Below are positions 23,346 to 35,189 of a DNA stretch of 64,000 bases, piece by piece; position 1 is the first letter of the stretch, and every line of letters begins with the position of its first letter. Origin of the DNA: Enoplolaimus lenunculus (taxonomy: Eukaryota; Nematoda; Enoplea; Enoplida; Thoracostomopsidae); contig JASANG010003260.1 in assembly GCA_030248215.1 (NCBI GenBank), forward strand, positions 186,001-250,000, in the 5' to 3' direction. Under the pieces are notes generated by a model, which saw nothing but the letters and a program-made list of their open reading frames with translations, had not been told where the DNA came from and did no database searches. The translations under genes were made by a program, and so were the position numbers.

Positions 23346-23368
23346 TGATAATTTGATTTTATTCTAGA

Positions 23369-26300
23369 CATTCATCTGCTGTTACACGTTATCATTAACA
23401 AGTTCAACTACACTTCGTTCTAAACCTGGCACATCAATACAAAACCGGTCAGAAAATGAAACTAACCATCAACATGAGGTTACCCCTGAAATTTACGGAA
23501 CCGGATTTGAAGGTGATATCGATCTGGGGAACCTGCCGTTAGGATATTTCGTTCAAAATATTACCCTGTTGCCTGGCTCAAGGCTATCACTTTCAAGCCT
23601 ACAATACGACGGAGAAACTGGTAAATATAGCCAGTATTCATAAACCCCTTTTTCAGTTTAAAGTAGGTTCGATTAGGACGAGAAACCTTTTCTCCTAAGC
23701 AGGTGAAAAAGCAGACACCGGTCAGGTTAGAACACTCAAGATACGAAACATTAAGGCATCGCTCTTTGACTGCGCCACACATCCAGCTGTTCCTACTACT
23801 GTAGTGACCCGTATAATTGGGGGGCTGATATTTGTTTGGCCTCTCCAGAAGGTACCCCCCTTGTTATTCGGTTACGGACTGTTATTTATTTTAACCCGCC
23901 TTCCGCCGCCATTCGTTACTGATATATATCCAGTATTGCAACAATCCGTTGAATTAAACGTTTTGTCTTGAAGGACTAAACCTGAGGTTTAAACCTTGAA
24001 TCAAAGCTTCAACCTAAGTCTATATCTTGCGTTAAGCTTAAGCTCAAACATAAGCCTGACTGTGTAATGTGCAAAGGCGACCTTGATGAATACCTAACCA
24101 TTTGTATAATTTTTGACTTAAAATCCGTCCAGCATGAATATTTTCAATTTCATCTGAGACTCAATTTCAAGCTGGGTGTGATGAACTAAAACTTTTGAGA
24201 CGGAAAAATTTTACGTATTTGTTATGTTAAAACGTTTTAGCTTAAAGTAGCAATGTGATATTTTTAACGGATTTTGATGCAATTTTTAGGGCACAAGAAT
24301 GATTTTCGGTGGAAAAACGGAATTGTACCATACGTTTTAGACGGATTGTTTACGGACGCCGAACGTGTTAAAATCAAAGAAGCTATTGTTGAATTTGCAA
24401 ATGAAACTTGCATCCAATGGGTAACGTACGCCATCATTGAACTCTGTAGATGAATGCTTGGCTTTGACCAAGAATTTGCCATCCAAATTAGACAAAATTT
24501 CTGTTCTGCAAAATATCTCGTATCGCGTAACGACTCGTGTCAAAAATACTAAACACTTGTCGTAAAAGCGTTTTATGACGCTACAATAATGCATCATCCA
24601 CTTTATCTTGCGCCCGCCCTGTGGAAAATTAAGCTTACATTATAGTATTACATCTAGTAAAAGTGTTTACGTAATATTGGATTTTCCTTCTCAATTCATT
24701 TCAAGGTTTTAGCTTAAAAAGCATTTAAAAAGCTACTGTTCCATACGTGAAACGTGTTTAAAATGGTTGTTTTTTATTTTTCGTTATTCCGCTAGTCCCA
24801 GAGCAAAACAACTTAACTATTGTCGCGCCTTTCAAACGAACCGATTCTGAAAAGCTATCCGACATAGTATCGAAAAATTAAAATTTGGTGGAAAAATATT
24901 TTGAAGTTTTTCCGCTGATATCCAATCCTCCATCAGCGTTTGCCCAAAAATAGTTGGATTTAAAAAAATTTATATAAATATTTGAGCTTTTTTCACGACC
25001 GCTCCAGATAATTTCACGTTCAGGCACCTTCAACATTCGAAGTTTTCAAAACTTCTCGTTTGGGTTAACTATGCAAAATTTTTTTCAAATCTGACCATTT
25101 TTGGGCAAACGTAAACTCGGTAATTACAAAAATAAGCGAAAATTTTTCGTTTTAGAAACCACAAACCGAACATGATCGAGATTATGTAAAAATTCGAAAA
25201 GACGCTGCTATCTGTGCATCACGAGTGGGACGGCTGGGAGGTCGACAAACAATTTTTTTAAGTAAACTTCGATTTTTACTCCAATGTTTACCATAGTTTC
25301 CGGCTCCGATATACTTTTGCTCAACTGTTGTGCATGTACTCTGGATTTCTTTAAATTTGACCAAATTTTCTTCAGAATTGACCAATTTTTTCGTAAAAAG
25401 TTTTTGTCTTGCCGCTTATTGTCTTTGCTAATCGAGCACGCCATAAGCTAAAATTTTGCCCAAATTGTGCTGCAAAACGCAGAAAAATTGACACAAATAA
25501 ATAGGTTTTTTGTAGTATTTTTAAACTACTACTGCCACGTATATCAAAAATTTGAATTTGGTTTTAAATTTTCTTGTCAGTGAGTGACAAAGAGTATTGG
25601 AGCAATTTTAAATTTTTGAATTTTTTTCAGCATCGAACTGTTTGAAGCACAAAGGAACCATTATGCATGAAATGATGCACGCGATTGGGTTTTGGCACGA
25701 ACAGAGCAGATACGACCGTGATGAATATATTCAAATTATGCCACATCATATTGATCCAGACTTTGAAGGACAATTTATTAAATTTAACGCTACTGTTGTT
25801 ATGAATTTAGGTGTCGGCTACGATTACAACAGCATTATGCATTATCCGAAAGATGCCTTTGCCAAGTAAGTTTCTGTTAAATGCATAGAACACGGCTGTA
25901 ACTGTAGTATAAGCGAATTCCTAAACCTAAGCCTTATCGGGGATCCACGTTATAACTGGGGCAGCCTGGAACACGTTTTGTCCCTATTACAATAGCGGGC
26001 AACATTTTGTCTGCACGTTGATCCGCTATCAAGTTCAAAAAATTTGAATTGTCTGCTATCCTGATGTGACATTCACTGTTTGTAGTGCAATATCATATGA
26101 TATTCCAAATATTGTCTGCCAATATCATATGACATGATTGAAAATGTTTGCAAAGTTGTGGTAACCTAGCTTGAATGTTCTGTAGAATGTCATATTCGTC
26201 CTTAGGCATATATTTGGAAAATTTTTCGACAGAAGCAAAAAACGTTGGAGCTAATTCAGTTTTCGAAACGATTTAATGCAACATTATTCAACTTTTTGCT

Positions 26301-29300
26301 GTTTTATTCGTGTAGTTCGCAAAATTTTATGTTGACGTCGAATCCACATGGCACAAAACGGGTTCCGTGTTGCCCCAGTTATAATGTGAACCCCGCATTA
26401 GCATGAGGAAAAGTTTAAGCCTATTACAACTACGTGAAAAAAATTACTTTAAAACTTAAGCTTACTCTATAGCAGTCCCACGTAAAAACGTTCCACGTCT
26501 AATCTATAAATGCGCCTGAGTATGCAACGCGTCCAGACCCATCAGTTGAGAGCGAACGAGCAGAGCTGAACCAGCAAAACGCTGGCTTCTGTGTTCGGTA
26601 CACCCATTTTGGCTCAGCTTGTTTAATAATGCAAAATCTGCGGTTTTGGTTCATTTAAACACATTAAACTGGATACAGTTCGGCACGGTTGGTGTTTAAT
26701 TTAGTTTAAAATTTTGGCCGAAACTTTTTTACCTTTGCATTTTTAAAGTTATTTTTCAATAAACCTGAGATAGGCTACTTTATATTAAAGATTTGTGAGA
26801 ATTTGAATTTTGCGCGTATTCACTCGAACCGTTCTTTTACATAATTAATCCATGTCAAAAATACAAAATGTTATATGCGCATTTTGGCCCATGTTACTTT
26901 TAAGATCATCCCGGTTTCTGATGAGCCTGTAAAAAGTAGGCTTACAAACTAGACTACATTTTTTTGCTCAGACTTAGGCTTAGGCTTGGGTTAGGAATAC
27001 GCTTTTGCAACGCTTACGCTTAGCCTTAGGCTTTAGAAATACGCTTAATCTATTGGTACGGCCCTAAAAGTAATATTGGCCCGCAGTTGAAAAAGATTAT
27101 TCGCGTTGAAACGAAGATAACGTTTTGATAAACGATAAACGTTTACTTACAGAGTTTTGCTGCACAATCGGTTTAATGCTTTTTATCTTTCAAGAAGTAT
27201 ACACATGTATTACAGAGTTTCATTTACCGTGTTTATGCTTTGAAATAAGGGTAGTCAACCAAGCCGCGAAGCGAAACCAGTATTTGTTTCAGTGTGTTGT
27301 TTGTTTGACAATGCATCTCTCACAGGTTTCCTGGACTGCAAACAATCGTTCCTATTTATCCGGTCAGCGGACAACTTGGACAACGGGTACAATTTAGCGA
27401 TAAAGATAAGGAGAAAATTAGACGATATTACAATTGCAATACAAGTACGATGCAAAAGTTTGATTCAGACAAACTGCAGCTCAATTTTGGATTGAGTACG
27501 TCAGTAGTTTAAGGATATGTTCCGTCTGGGTGGGAAAATCATTGTATATATGTCGTAGACCAATCTGATATTCAGCAGTGTTGTGCAATTTACCACTTTT
27601 TCCACTGGCCGGCCGGCCAATATACAAATTTTAAAAAGTAACAAGCAATTTTAATAGTATATATCGTTACGTCAGAAGCTGTAGCAATAGTATTTAGCCC
27701 AATTACCAATTGACGTAGGCAGATCTGTTATTTTATGTTATAGCAGTTTGGTGTAGGCTAAACAGACTGCTATTTAATTTATGGACCAACCAGATTTAAT
27801 TTTGGAATATGCAAAATAACGATAACTACCCAGCAGTGATTCTTATGACTGCTGTCTAGCTACATCTTACAATTGCTATTTTTCCTAGGACAAACTGTTA
27901 TTTTCTCAAAATAGCACATAGGCCTAGGCCAATTAGTAATTGGCCTGAACAGAAGATTGGCCTACTACATACGCACGGAAGTTCGGTTGAGTTGGAACTT
28001 ATCAATTCAGACTCAGTAAAGTTTCGTTATTTTAACTGACATTGAATCTGATTATACTCTTTAAAACCATATTTTAAATAAATCAGCAATTTAGGTTTTG
28101 AAAATAAGAAAAAAGTTGGTATTTGATTTGTTTAAAAGGTTGCCGTTTAAAATTTCAATACAAACAGCTCGAATTAAACATTTCACTCTCAAAGAGGTCA
28201 GTTAGTTAACTTTATGGCGAATGTCAAAACTCGAGTTAAACTGAGCTTAGACATAACTTGTCGTGCATTGAGCACATGATACATTGCACTGTAAATTGCA
28301 ATGAGTTGATTAAGCAATTGAGCTTGCGAGTTGGTTATTTCTGAATTCAAATCAGTAAACATTAACTCACTCTGAGTTGAGCTGACTTTCACTCTGAGTT
28401 GAGTTGACTCTGGGTGAGTTGATTAATTAACTCAGAATGAATTGAATCAACTCAAAATTTTGAGTTCTGATATTCCTAACTCAGACTGAGTGATTCAACT
28501 GATTCTGAGTTAAAATCAACTCGCTGAACTTTACAGTGTATAGGTGTATTGGTTTTTACAGTGTCGAAATTATTATTTCAGATTGCCCAAACGGCTGGAT
28601 AGAAACGCGATCCGCGTGCTATAAATATTTCGAAAAAACACAAATACCACTTCGATTTGGAGATGCATTTTGCCGACTGCAACATCCATCAGCCAGACTT
28701 CCTGTATTTCGTAACGAACTGGACTATACAACATTTTGGTTTACATATCAAAACAAATTAAATCAAAGTCATTATGTAATACTTGGAGGGCGTGCAGCGT
28801 CAGACAACAGTGATTTTATGGTCGAAGACGTTGACGGAACTCGGTGTCCAATAAAATATACTCAATTTGAATTTGGAATTCGACAAACAATTAAAGGTTT
28901 AAAATATCCGAAATGTTTAGCAAAATCGCGTAACAGCGTTTATATGACCGAAACGTGTTGTTGCTATTTTGAGCCATACTCACCACTGCTAGTGTGCCAA
29001 ATACCGTTTTTTCACATCTGCAACAGTAGTGATGGTAAGTAAAATCTTATTACATAATTTTGCAATTCAGCTACAACAAATTTCAGTTAGCCAAACAATG
29101 TGACAAAAAAATAAAACGCTACTTTAAACGCTTTTCTTGTTTCACTCAGCATTTTTCATAACACTATTTCGCAAATAGAAAACTTTGAAAGGACTAGCTA
29201 ACGTAGCTAAACGTTAAACGCTTTTATAGCGTATGTCAAAACGCTACTTTTTCACTAATTCTTCGAAATCACCCTACGCTACACTGCAAAGAAACGGTGA

Positions 29301-32300
29301 GTCAAATTTACCCTCTCCGAAATATGCTCTACTGGACTACACAAACTGAGTCAAATTCGACTGCGCCAGAGTCAAATCCGACTCACTAAGTATCACATTT
29401 GAGTCTGGCAGAGTCGAATTTGACTCAGTTTGTGTAGTTCCGTAAAACTTATTTCGGAGAGAGTCAAATTAACTCACTACTTTTTGCAGTGTATAAATAG
29501 CGGTTCTGAGTAGTTAAAAAAGCGGTCCTATGTATATTACCAGCTGTTGTTAATGAAGACTAGTGTTCGAATTATAAGCATAGCTTATGCCTCAACGCAA
29601 GCGAACCAATTTTATCGAATTTTATCGAAACGATGAAGTGAAGCAAAACCAAGTAGTCTACTAAAAATTGCTTGTTTGAGCAAAAAACAAGTAATTAATT
29701 TGTAACTTTGCGTTTAAGCCCGTTTCTTAAATTTGTCTACGCATTCAGAGAACATGGAGCTCCCGGAAACTGAATAATTTAAAGTTATGCGTCCATTATT
29801 TAATTGCAAGTTTAATGAAAAAATCAAGATTACAGATAATAAAACAAACGGCCCAGCTCACAGTGATATTCTTCCGAAGCTCGCCGTTGCGTATCCAGGT
29901 ATGTTTAAATGAACTCGATACTGCACTGCAAAAAATAGTGAGTCATATTGACTCTCTCCGAAAAAGGCTCTACGGAACTACACAAACTGAGTCTATTTCG
30001 ACTCCGCTCGAATCAAATTCGAGTCACTGATTAACACGCGTGACTCCGGCGGACTCGAAATTGACTCGATTTGTGTCGTCGCGCGCAGCCTATTTCGGAG
30101 AATCAATTTGACTCACCATTTTTTGCAGTACGTAAACGAATGAATTCGGGATTTTTGGCACTTTGCTCTACTAATACCGAGTTTTAACGCGCAAAAAACA
30201 AGTGAAAGGTTCAGGGTGTATTAGACGAAATTTGTTTGCGATAAAAATCTACATCAGTGTCACTTTCTATAGAAATACCGCAAATTCTGTTATTTTTACA
30301 TTTACGCTCATAGCTCAAAATCAAATAACACTTCCTCGCATAAATTTTCACAATTTCGACTGAAATATTTTTTAATTTCGGAATAGGATACGGTTTGCTG
30401 AAATATAGCAACTTACTCGAGCTCGAGGAAGTTCTCAAGTCTTATGGAACTGTTGTACTACTGCGCACACACGCGATAATACTTAATACACATTGGCTGG
30501 GTTTCTGAAATCTACTTAAGTATTTACTTATGTTTTACTTAACCCTTTCTCACATGAATGTTTTCTATTTCCCCTGACACCTACTTTTATGCTAGGATTC
30601 GAACTCCAGTGACTGGAGTGAGAGGCGTATACCATCACCACTCAGCTATAGGAGCTTGACGATCGAGCCCGAGGGGGCTCTCACGTCTTGTGCTGATTGA
30701 GTACTATGTATACGTGTTGCAATTGTTAAACACGGTGCTATATATTATTTAACGCATATGCACTGCGCTGAGTTTCCTCTAGGCAACTCAATGTGAGAAA
30801 CGATTATAGATAGTAAACTGAAAATTTTTCGCTTAAAGATAGTAAACTGAAAATTTTTCACTTAATCCTTTGTCACATGAATATTTTCTATTTCCCCTGA
30901 CACCTACTTTTATGCTACTATTATATTACTGTAAATTTCAGTGAGTTGATTTTAACTCAGAATCAGTTGAATCCGCTCAGAAGTCAGAGCTCTGAATTAG
31001 ATCTTTCAGAACTTAGAATGCTGAACTGATTAAACTCATTGTGAGTTAATCAACTGACACGGAATTAAATCAGCTCAGAGTTAGTTAATATTTACTGTTA
31101 TTAACTCACAATTAACAAGAATTAACAAATTCTTTCTCCGAGCTGATTAGTTAACTCATTCGAATTTAAAGTGTACTTAAATATCCGTTTTCATTTCGTT
31201 ATGTTACCATTTGTTTATGTCATAATCAAGGTAATAAAAGAAATGCACTGTAGTGACCCGAATAAGAGGGTGTGCGGTAATAAGAGGGGGTCCCCATTTT
31301 GAGTCCCAATCAATAGGAGTTTGTATCCCATATAACAGTTCGTAAGCCGATAGTGTCCCTAAAAGTCCTAATTAGCGTCTATGGAGGTCAATTATTTTTC
31401 TAATTGTAGTGCATAAATGACTCCAAAACCAAATCAAATTGAGTTCGAATCTTTAAGGCGTATTTAAATTTTGAAAGTACATTCCTAAGTATAACGTTGC
31501 ATGATCGCTCAAGCTATTGACTCAAGACAAACGTTTAATTCAACGGATAGTTGCAGTACCAGATATATATCAGTAACGAAGGGTGGCGAAGCGTGGGTTA
31601 AAAATAAATAACAGTACGTAGCCGAATAACAAGTGGGGTACCCTCTGGAGAGGCCAAATAAATATCAGCCACCCCATCTTATTCGGGTCACTACAGTCAT
31701 ATATAAAAATAAAACCAAAATTGTTTTTACAATATATCACATAGAGCACTTTAATGTACTGTATTTACCCGAATAAGAGGGGGAGGACTGATATTTATTT
31801 GGCCTCTCCAGAGGGAACCCCCCTTGTTATTCGGTTACGGACTGTTATTTATTTTTAACCCACGCTCCACCGCCATTCGTTACTGATATATATCCGGTAC
31901 TGCAATTATCCGTTGAATTAAACATTTATTTCTCTTGTGTCAATAGCTTGAGCGATAATACAAGGTAATAATTATGAATGTACTTTCAAAATTAAAGTAC
32001 GCTTTAATGTTTCGAACTCAAATTATTTGGTCCTGGAGTCATTTATGCGCTACAATTAAGTTAATTGACATTTATGGACTGTAATCAGGGTTTAGGGACT
32101 CAATCCGCTTACGGACTCTTATTAGGGGTACGAACTCCCATTGATTTGAACTCAAAATGGGGACCCCCTCTTATTACCCCCTCATATTCGGGTCAATAAA
32201 GTAACAATATACAAAATTTAAAAATATTATTTTTTCAGACTGCCCTCCAAGCTGGATTGCGTCTCGTTCCGCGTGCTACAAAATCGTTCACGTTAAAACT

Positions 32301-32690
32301 CGAATTTCAGCCGAAAACGGTGAAACGCTGTGCAAAGTGCAACACAACGCAGCCCGATTACCTGTATTTCGCAACGAAGAAGATTTTTTGCAATATTATG
32401 TCGCAATTTTAGGAATTGCAGAAAAATTCTCATTTCGGTTGTTAGGAGGAAACAAATTTAACGGAAGCGAAAAGTTTATAGTTGAAGGAAATCATCGAGG
32501 AACGTGTGAAATGCCGTACACGAGATGGGCAGATGATAACACAACTGGAGCAAAAGGAAAACAATGCGTTATACAAGAACCATTTGATGGTGTTTGGTAT
32601 GGCGCTGATTGTAGCATTTTTGATGTCCAATTCGTCTGTCAAATCCCATATTTTGATGTATGTACCGGAAAAGATTTGAGTCCTTTGTAG
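23369..32690 (+). CDS. Astacin metalloprotease with two C-type-lectin-like domains (5' end missing)
   Basis: Exons are 23369-23620, 24290-24420, 25156-25261, 25631-25865, 27326-27495, 28582-29034 and 32239-32690, all phase-consistent. Exon 1 as called has no ATG and should follow an unseen signal-peptide exon. It carries the pro-segment motif FEGDI, whose aspartate is the family's zinc switch. The protease domain has RWKNGIVPY, HEMMHAIGFWHEQSRYDRD with three zinc histidines and the catalytic glutamate, and the Met-turn SIMHY. Its four cysteines lie in TCIQW, ICASRVG, SNCLKHKG and YYNC. Two lectin-like domains of about 150 residues follow, one exon each, opening CPNGWIETRSACYK and CPPSWIASRSACYK and closing LLVCQIPFF and FVCQIPYF. 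They share ARLPVFRNE, so they arose by duplication. No clear EPN or QPD sugar motif is seen. Likely a secreted protease with a binding tail. Introns carry many MITEs. Confidence 0.9.
23799..23985 (+). mobile_element. CTGTAGTGACCC element, left half
   Basis: TA then CTGTAGTGACCCG, followed by GGCCTCTCCAGA and TGTTATTCGGTTACGGACTG, as in 31759-32201, then truncation. It lies in the first called intron of the astacin-lectin gene. Confidence 0.65.
25885..26515. mobile_element. TTAGGC element split by a nested insertion
   Basis: The left part (about 25885-25936, CCTAAACCTAAGCC) and the right part (26398-26515, ending TATAGCAGTCCCACGTAAAAACGTTCC) match family 1 ends at 62886-63072. They are separated by the 461-bp element at 25937-26397, so the TTAGGC element is the older one. 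Confidence 0.65.
25937..26397. mobile_element. 461-bp TTA-flanked MITE (GGGGATCCACGTTATAAC family)
   Basis: The ends TCGGGGATCCACGTTATAAC and GTTATAATGTGAACCCCGCA are inverted copies, flanked by TTA at 25934-25936 and 26398-26400. Inside are ACATTTTGTCTGC and TATCATATGATATTCC palindromes. A 3-bp TTA duplication suggests a PIF/Harbinger-type element. No coding capacity. Confidence 0.75.
26885..27090. mobile_element. TTAGGC element, family 2
   Basis: Starts GGCCCATGTTACTTTTAAG and ends CCTAAAAGTAATATTGGCCC, an inverted pair, with TTAGGCTTAGGC and TACGCTT hexamers between. Lies in the intron before the last protease exon of the astacin-lectin gene. Confidence 0.7.
27541..27968. mobile_element. 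MITE with TAGGCCAATCTG ends, copy 1
   Basis: The left end GTCGTAGACCAATCTGATATTC and the right end GAAGATTGGCCTACTAC are inverted, with further palindromes inside (CAATTAGTAATTGG). A relative lies at 40683-40980. Intronic. Confidence 0.65.
28287..28538. mobile_element. Palindromic CACTGTAAA MITE, copy 2
   Basis: Ends CACTGTAAATT and AACTTTACAGTG, with dense GAGTTGA and AACTCAG motifs between. It stops only 43 bp before the first lectin exon, so it sits at that exon's splice acceptor region. Confidence 0.7.
29282..29491. mobile_element. Palindromic CACTGCAAAA MITE, copy 2
   Basis: A 210-bp near-palindrome flanked by TA on both sides (29280-29281 and 29492-29493). The two halves mirror each other through GACTCAGTTTGTGTAG. 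Confidence 0.8.
29924..30128. mobile_element. Palindromic CACTGCAAAA MITE, copy 3
   Basis: Starts CACTGCAAAAAATAGTGAGTC and ends GACTCACCATTTTTTGCAG. Same family as 29282-29491, in the same intron, 430 bp away. Confidence 0.75.
30542..30804 (-). mobile_element. TA-flanked MITE carrying a tRNA-like sequence, copy 1
   Basis: A 263-bp unit with ends ACCCTTTCTCACAT and TGTGAGAAACGAT, flanked by TA (30540-30541, 30805-30806). On the minus strand it holds a tRNA-like segment with box A TAGCTGAGTGG and box B AGTTCGAATCC. A second partial unit follows at about 30864-30925. Intronic in the astacin-lectin gene. Confidence 0.8.
30928..31173. mobile_element. Palindromic CACTGTAAA MITE, copy 3
   Basis: Starts ACTGTAAATTTCAGTGAG and ends ATTTAAAGTGTAC, with repeated AACTCA and TGAGTT motifs. 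More diverged than copy 2. Confidence 0.6.
31248..31696 (-). mobile_element. CTGTAGTGACCC element, member A of an inverted pair
   Basis: A 449-bp unit with perfect 12-bp inverted ends CTGTAGTGACCC and GGGTCACTACAG. It is in the opposite orientation to the copy at 31759-32201, 62 bp away. Confidence 0.8.
31759..32201 (+). mobile_element. CTGTAGTGACCC element, member B of an inverted pair
   Basis: A 443-bp unit starting CTGTATTTACCCG and ending GGGTCAATAAAG, flanked by TA (31757-31758 and 32202-32203). It ends 37 bp before the second lectin exon. Confidence 0.8.
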
Positions 32691-33758
32691 CTCAGATACG
32701 TTGTTTTCATGCTCAAAATACTAGCCTCCTGCCAGTATCGGGTCTCCAATCACCCTCAGTTCCCAGCCCTGTTATATTGTGCAACGCATGAAATCGTGTC
32801 AAATATATAAAGGTGTTATAAACAAACTTTATTGTCGAGGAAATAGCGTTTTAACGAACGTTCAACAATGTTCCTTTGTAGTAGCTGTTCATTTTAATGT
32901 TCCTTCACTTTAAAAACTGTTTTGGAAAATGTTTTGGCAGGCCGGCTAGCCGGTATTTTAGCAAAGGTTTCCCGATATATGTATTGAATTCTAGACTTTA
33001 AAATGGGAAACTTTAAGAAACACAACCAAAATGGCTTGAAAGTTAGAAATTTAAAAGACATTCTGTGACAGAAGTGCAAGACAAATATGCCTCGAGAAAT
33101 GTAAGATTTATATAGTTTTGATGATTTCAAGACTTAAAGTTTTACAAATAACGATTCGTACGAAACGACGACTAAGAATTGAATCGCAACGAAACTTCAT
33201 AATTTTACATTCTATCGGGAATCTATAGCTCAACGCAAATTCCGCATGCCTATATATATTTGTTATTTTTATTCTATAATTTAAACCCTATTCACACGTG
33301 CAAGTTTTTGCTGAAGAACCTGCAGCTGCAACTTGCACTTGCAAATTTTCCCCAAAATCCCGTCCGAAAAGCTTGCCGCTGCAAATAATTCATTAAAAAC
33401 CATAGCTAGAAATTTAGTTCACATGTGTGAATAACCAAGCAAAATTACAGTCGCTTTCTCATTGGCTGATAAAAAATACAAGTTGTGCGTGCAATTTGCA
33501 GCTGCAAGTTCTGACAGCAAACACTTGCACATGTGAATATACAGGGCTCATAAAGCAAAAATATAAAAATCACTTCGTAATACTTTTTGTTACAAGAATC
33601 TACAAACGGACATATGACGGTTTACCAACGAGCAAATTTTGATGGTCGAAACACACCAGTAGGACGACGTGTAAGTTTGTTACGTTTAAAAACTGAAAAA
33701 TTTCGTGCAAGAAATTTAACACATTCAACTCAGCTCTTCAAGCGGCGTCGATTGGTAT
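32691..33758. other. Intergenic stretch after the astacin-lectin gene
   Basis: No canonical AATAAA close to the stop; a TATAAACAAACTTTATT stretch near 32817 may serve. Around 33290-33540 there are short inverted GCAGCTGCAACTTGC blocks (CTTGCACTTGCAA). No gene is seen. Confidence 0.45.
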
Positions 33759-34402
33759 ATAACTTTTTCGGGTCTTTTCCGGTATCCCGTACCGAGCTTG
33801 CGCTTGCCTAATGATTCAGTTTTTCAAAATTTCTGCATATTTGATCTTCTCATGATCTCCCCTGATCATTCCGCGCTTAAATTGCCTAAATTTGAGTTTT
33901 TGAAAAATTCGATTCTTTTAACGTCCCAAAATCTCCGCTTGAACCCAAAAAAAATTTTTTGTCAAAAACTTGGACAAATTATATACCATTAGATGCAACT
34001 TTGGAGCTGAGTCCCAATGGTGTTAAATTGTTCGCAATCAAACTATTGGTTATTAAATTATTTTCAATTCACTATTTGGCGCCGACCAAAATCGTTGACA
34101 GCGCGCAAATCAGTTATTTGACTATAATTCGTTAACCAATCGTCTGATTGCAAAAAATTTAACTCCATAGACTCATTGCATGCCGCATCGACTGAAATAA
34201 ATTTGCTAGACTTTTTGACAAAAATATTTTAGGTCCTAAAGGTGGGCTTTGGGATCTAATAAAAATCGCATTTCTCATAAATTCAAATTTAGGCGTGAAA
34301 TGATCAGGGGAGGTCATGAGAAGATGATATATGCAAACATTTTTCATATCCAACGGTATTTGGGCAAACGCGGGATAACGGAAAACACCCAACTTTTATA
34401 GT
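33759..34402. mobile_element. Foldback element with ~230 bp arms
   Basis: The arms at about 33759-34000 and 34160-34402 are inverted copies sharing CTTCTCATGA, CCCCTGATCATT, AAATTTGA and TTTTTGTCAAAAA. The outer ends are TATAACTTTTTCGGG and a mirrored ACCCAACTTTTATA. The loop of about 160 bp is unrelated. No coding capacity. Confidence 0.65.
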
Positions 34403-34450
34403 CTATTCAGTTGTTGAGGTAACCTGTCTTTGAAAATCGTGATAGTTTAC

Positions 34451-34920
34451 TGCGGGGATCATATTATATAAACTGGAACAACCTGGAACATGTTTTGTCC
34501 TAGGTAACACTTGTCTGCATGTTAATCCGCTATGAAATTCAAAAACTTTGAACTGTCTGCTATCCTGATGTGACATTACCGTTTGTACTGCAATATAACA
34601 TGATATTCGAAATATTGTCCGTCAATATCCGACAGTTTTGACAACATCTGCAAAGTTGTGGTACACTAGTTTGTATGTCTTTGTGAATGACATAGGATAC
34701 TAAAGTTTAAAGATTGAATTATTTGTGCTTACTAATACATTTACACAAAACTTCCGCCAAAAACAGAAAAATAGCAGCTAATATATATAGTATTCGAGTA
34801 ACTTTTCTTTATATTATTAATGCGCGCAAATTAAATTGTCCTGCAAAAGTCAGGAATTTGTAAGCCAATGTCATGTGACATTCATTTTCTCTACAGGACC
34901 GCTATAACGTGAACTCCGCA
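34451..34920. mobile_element. 470-bp MITE, GGGGATCCACGTTATAAC family
   Basis: Starts TGCGGGGATCATATTATA and ends TATAACGTGAACTCCGCA, and contains CTGGAACATGTTTTGTCC and ACATGATATTCG. Its flanks TAC and TAT suggest a decayed three-base duplication. Diverged from 25937-26397. Confidence 0.65.
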
Positions 34921-34992
34921 TATTAAAGAAGAATGAAATGATCGCGCTAGTTGTGACAAGGTATTTGGGATAAAACGAAATTTTCAGTCGTA

Positions 34993-35187
34993 CACTGCAA
35001 AAAAATGGTGAGTCAAACTGACTCTCCTAAATAGGCTTTTCCTAACTACACAAACTGAGTCGAAATTCGACTCCGCCAGAGTCAAATTGAGCCGAATTTG
35101 ACTCAGGCGGTGTTGAATTTTGACTCAGTTTGTGTATTAAGGAAAAGCCTATTTCGGAGTCAGTTTAACTCACCATATTTTGCAGTG
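34993..35187. mobile_element. Palindromic CACTGCAAAA MITE, copy 4
   Basis: Starts CACTGCAAAAAAATGGTGAG and ends CTCACCATATTTTGCAGTG, flanked by TA (34991-34992 and 35188-35189). The right-hand TA is shared with the next element. Confidence 0.8.
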
Positions 35188-35189
35188 TA

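Noticed and set aside
6351-32690. One giant astacin gene
   Set aside because: The first unit has its own signal peptide, stop and AATAAA, and the second has its own pro-segment with FEGDI, so they are two paralogues.
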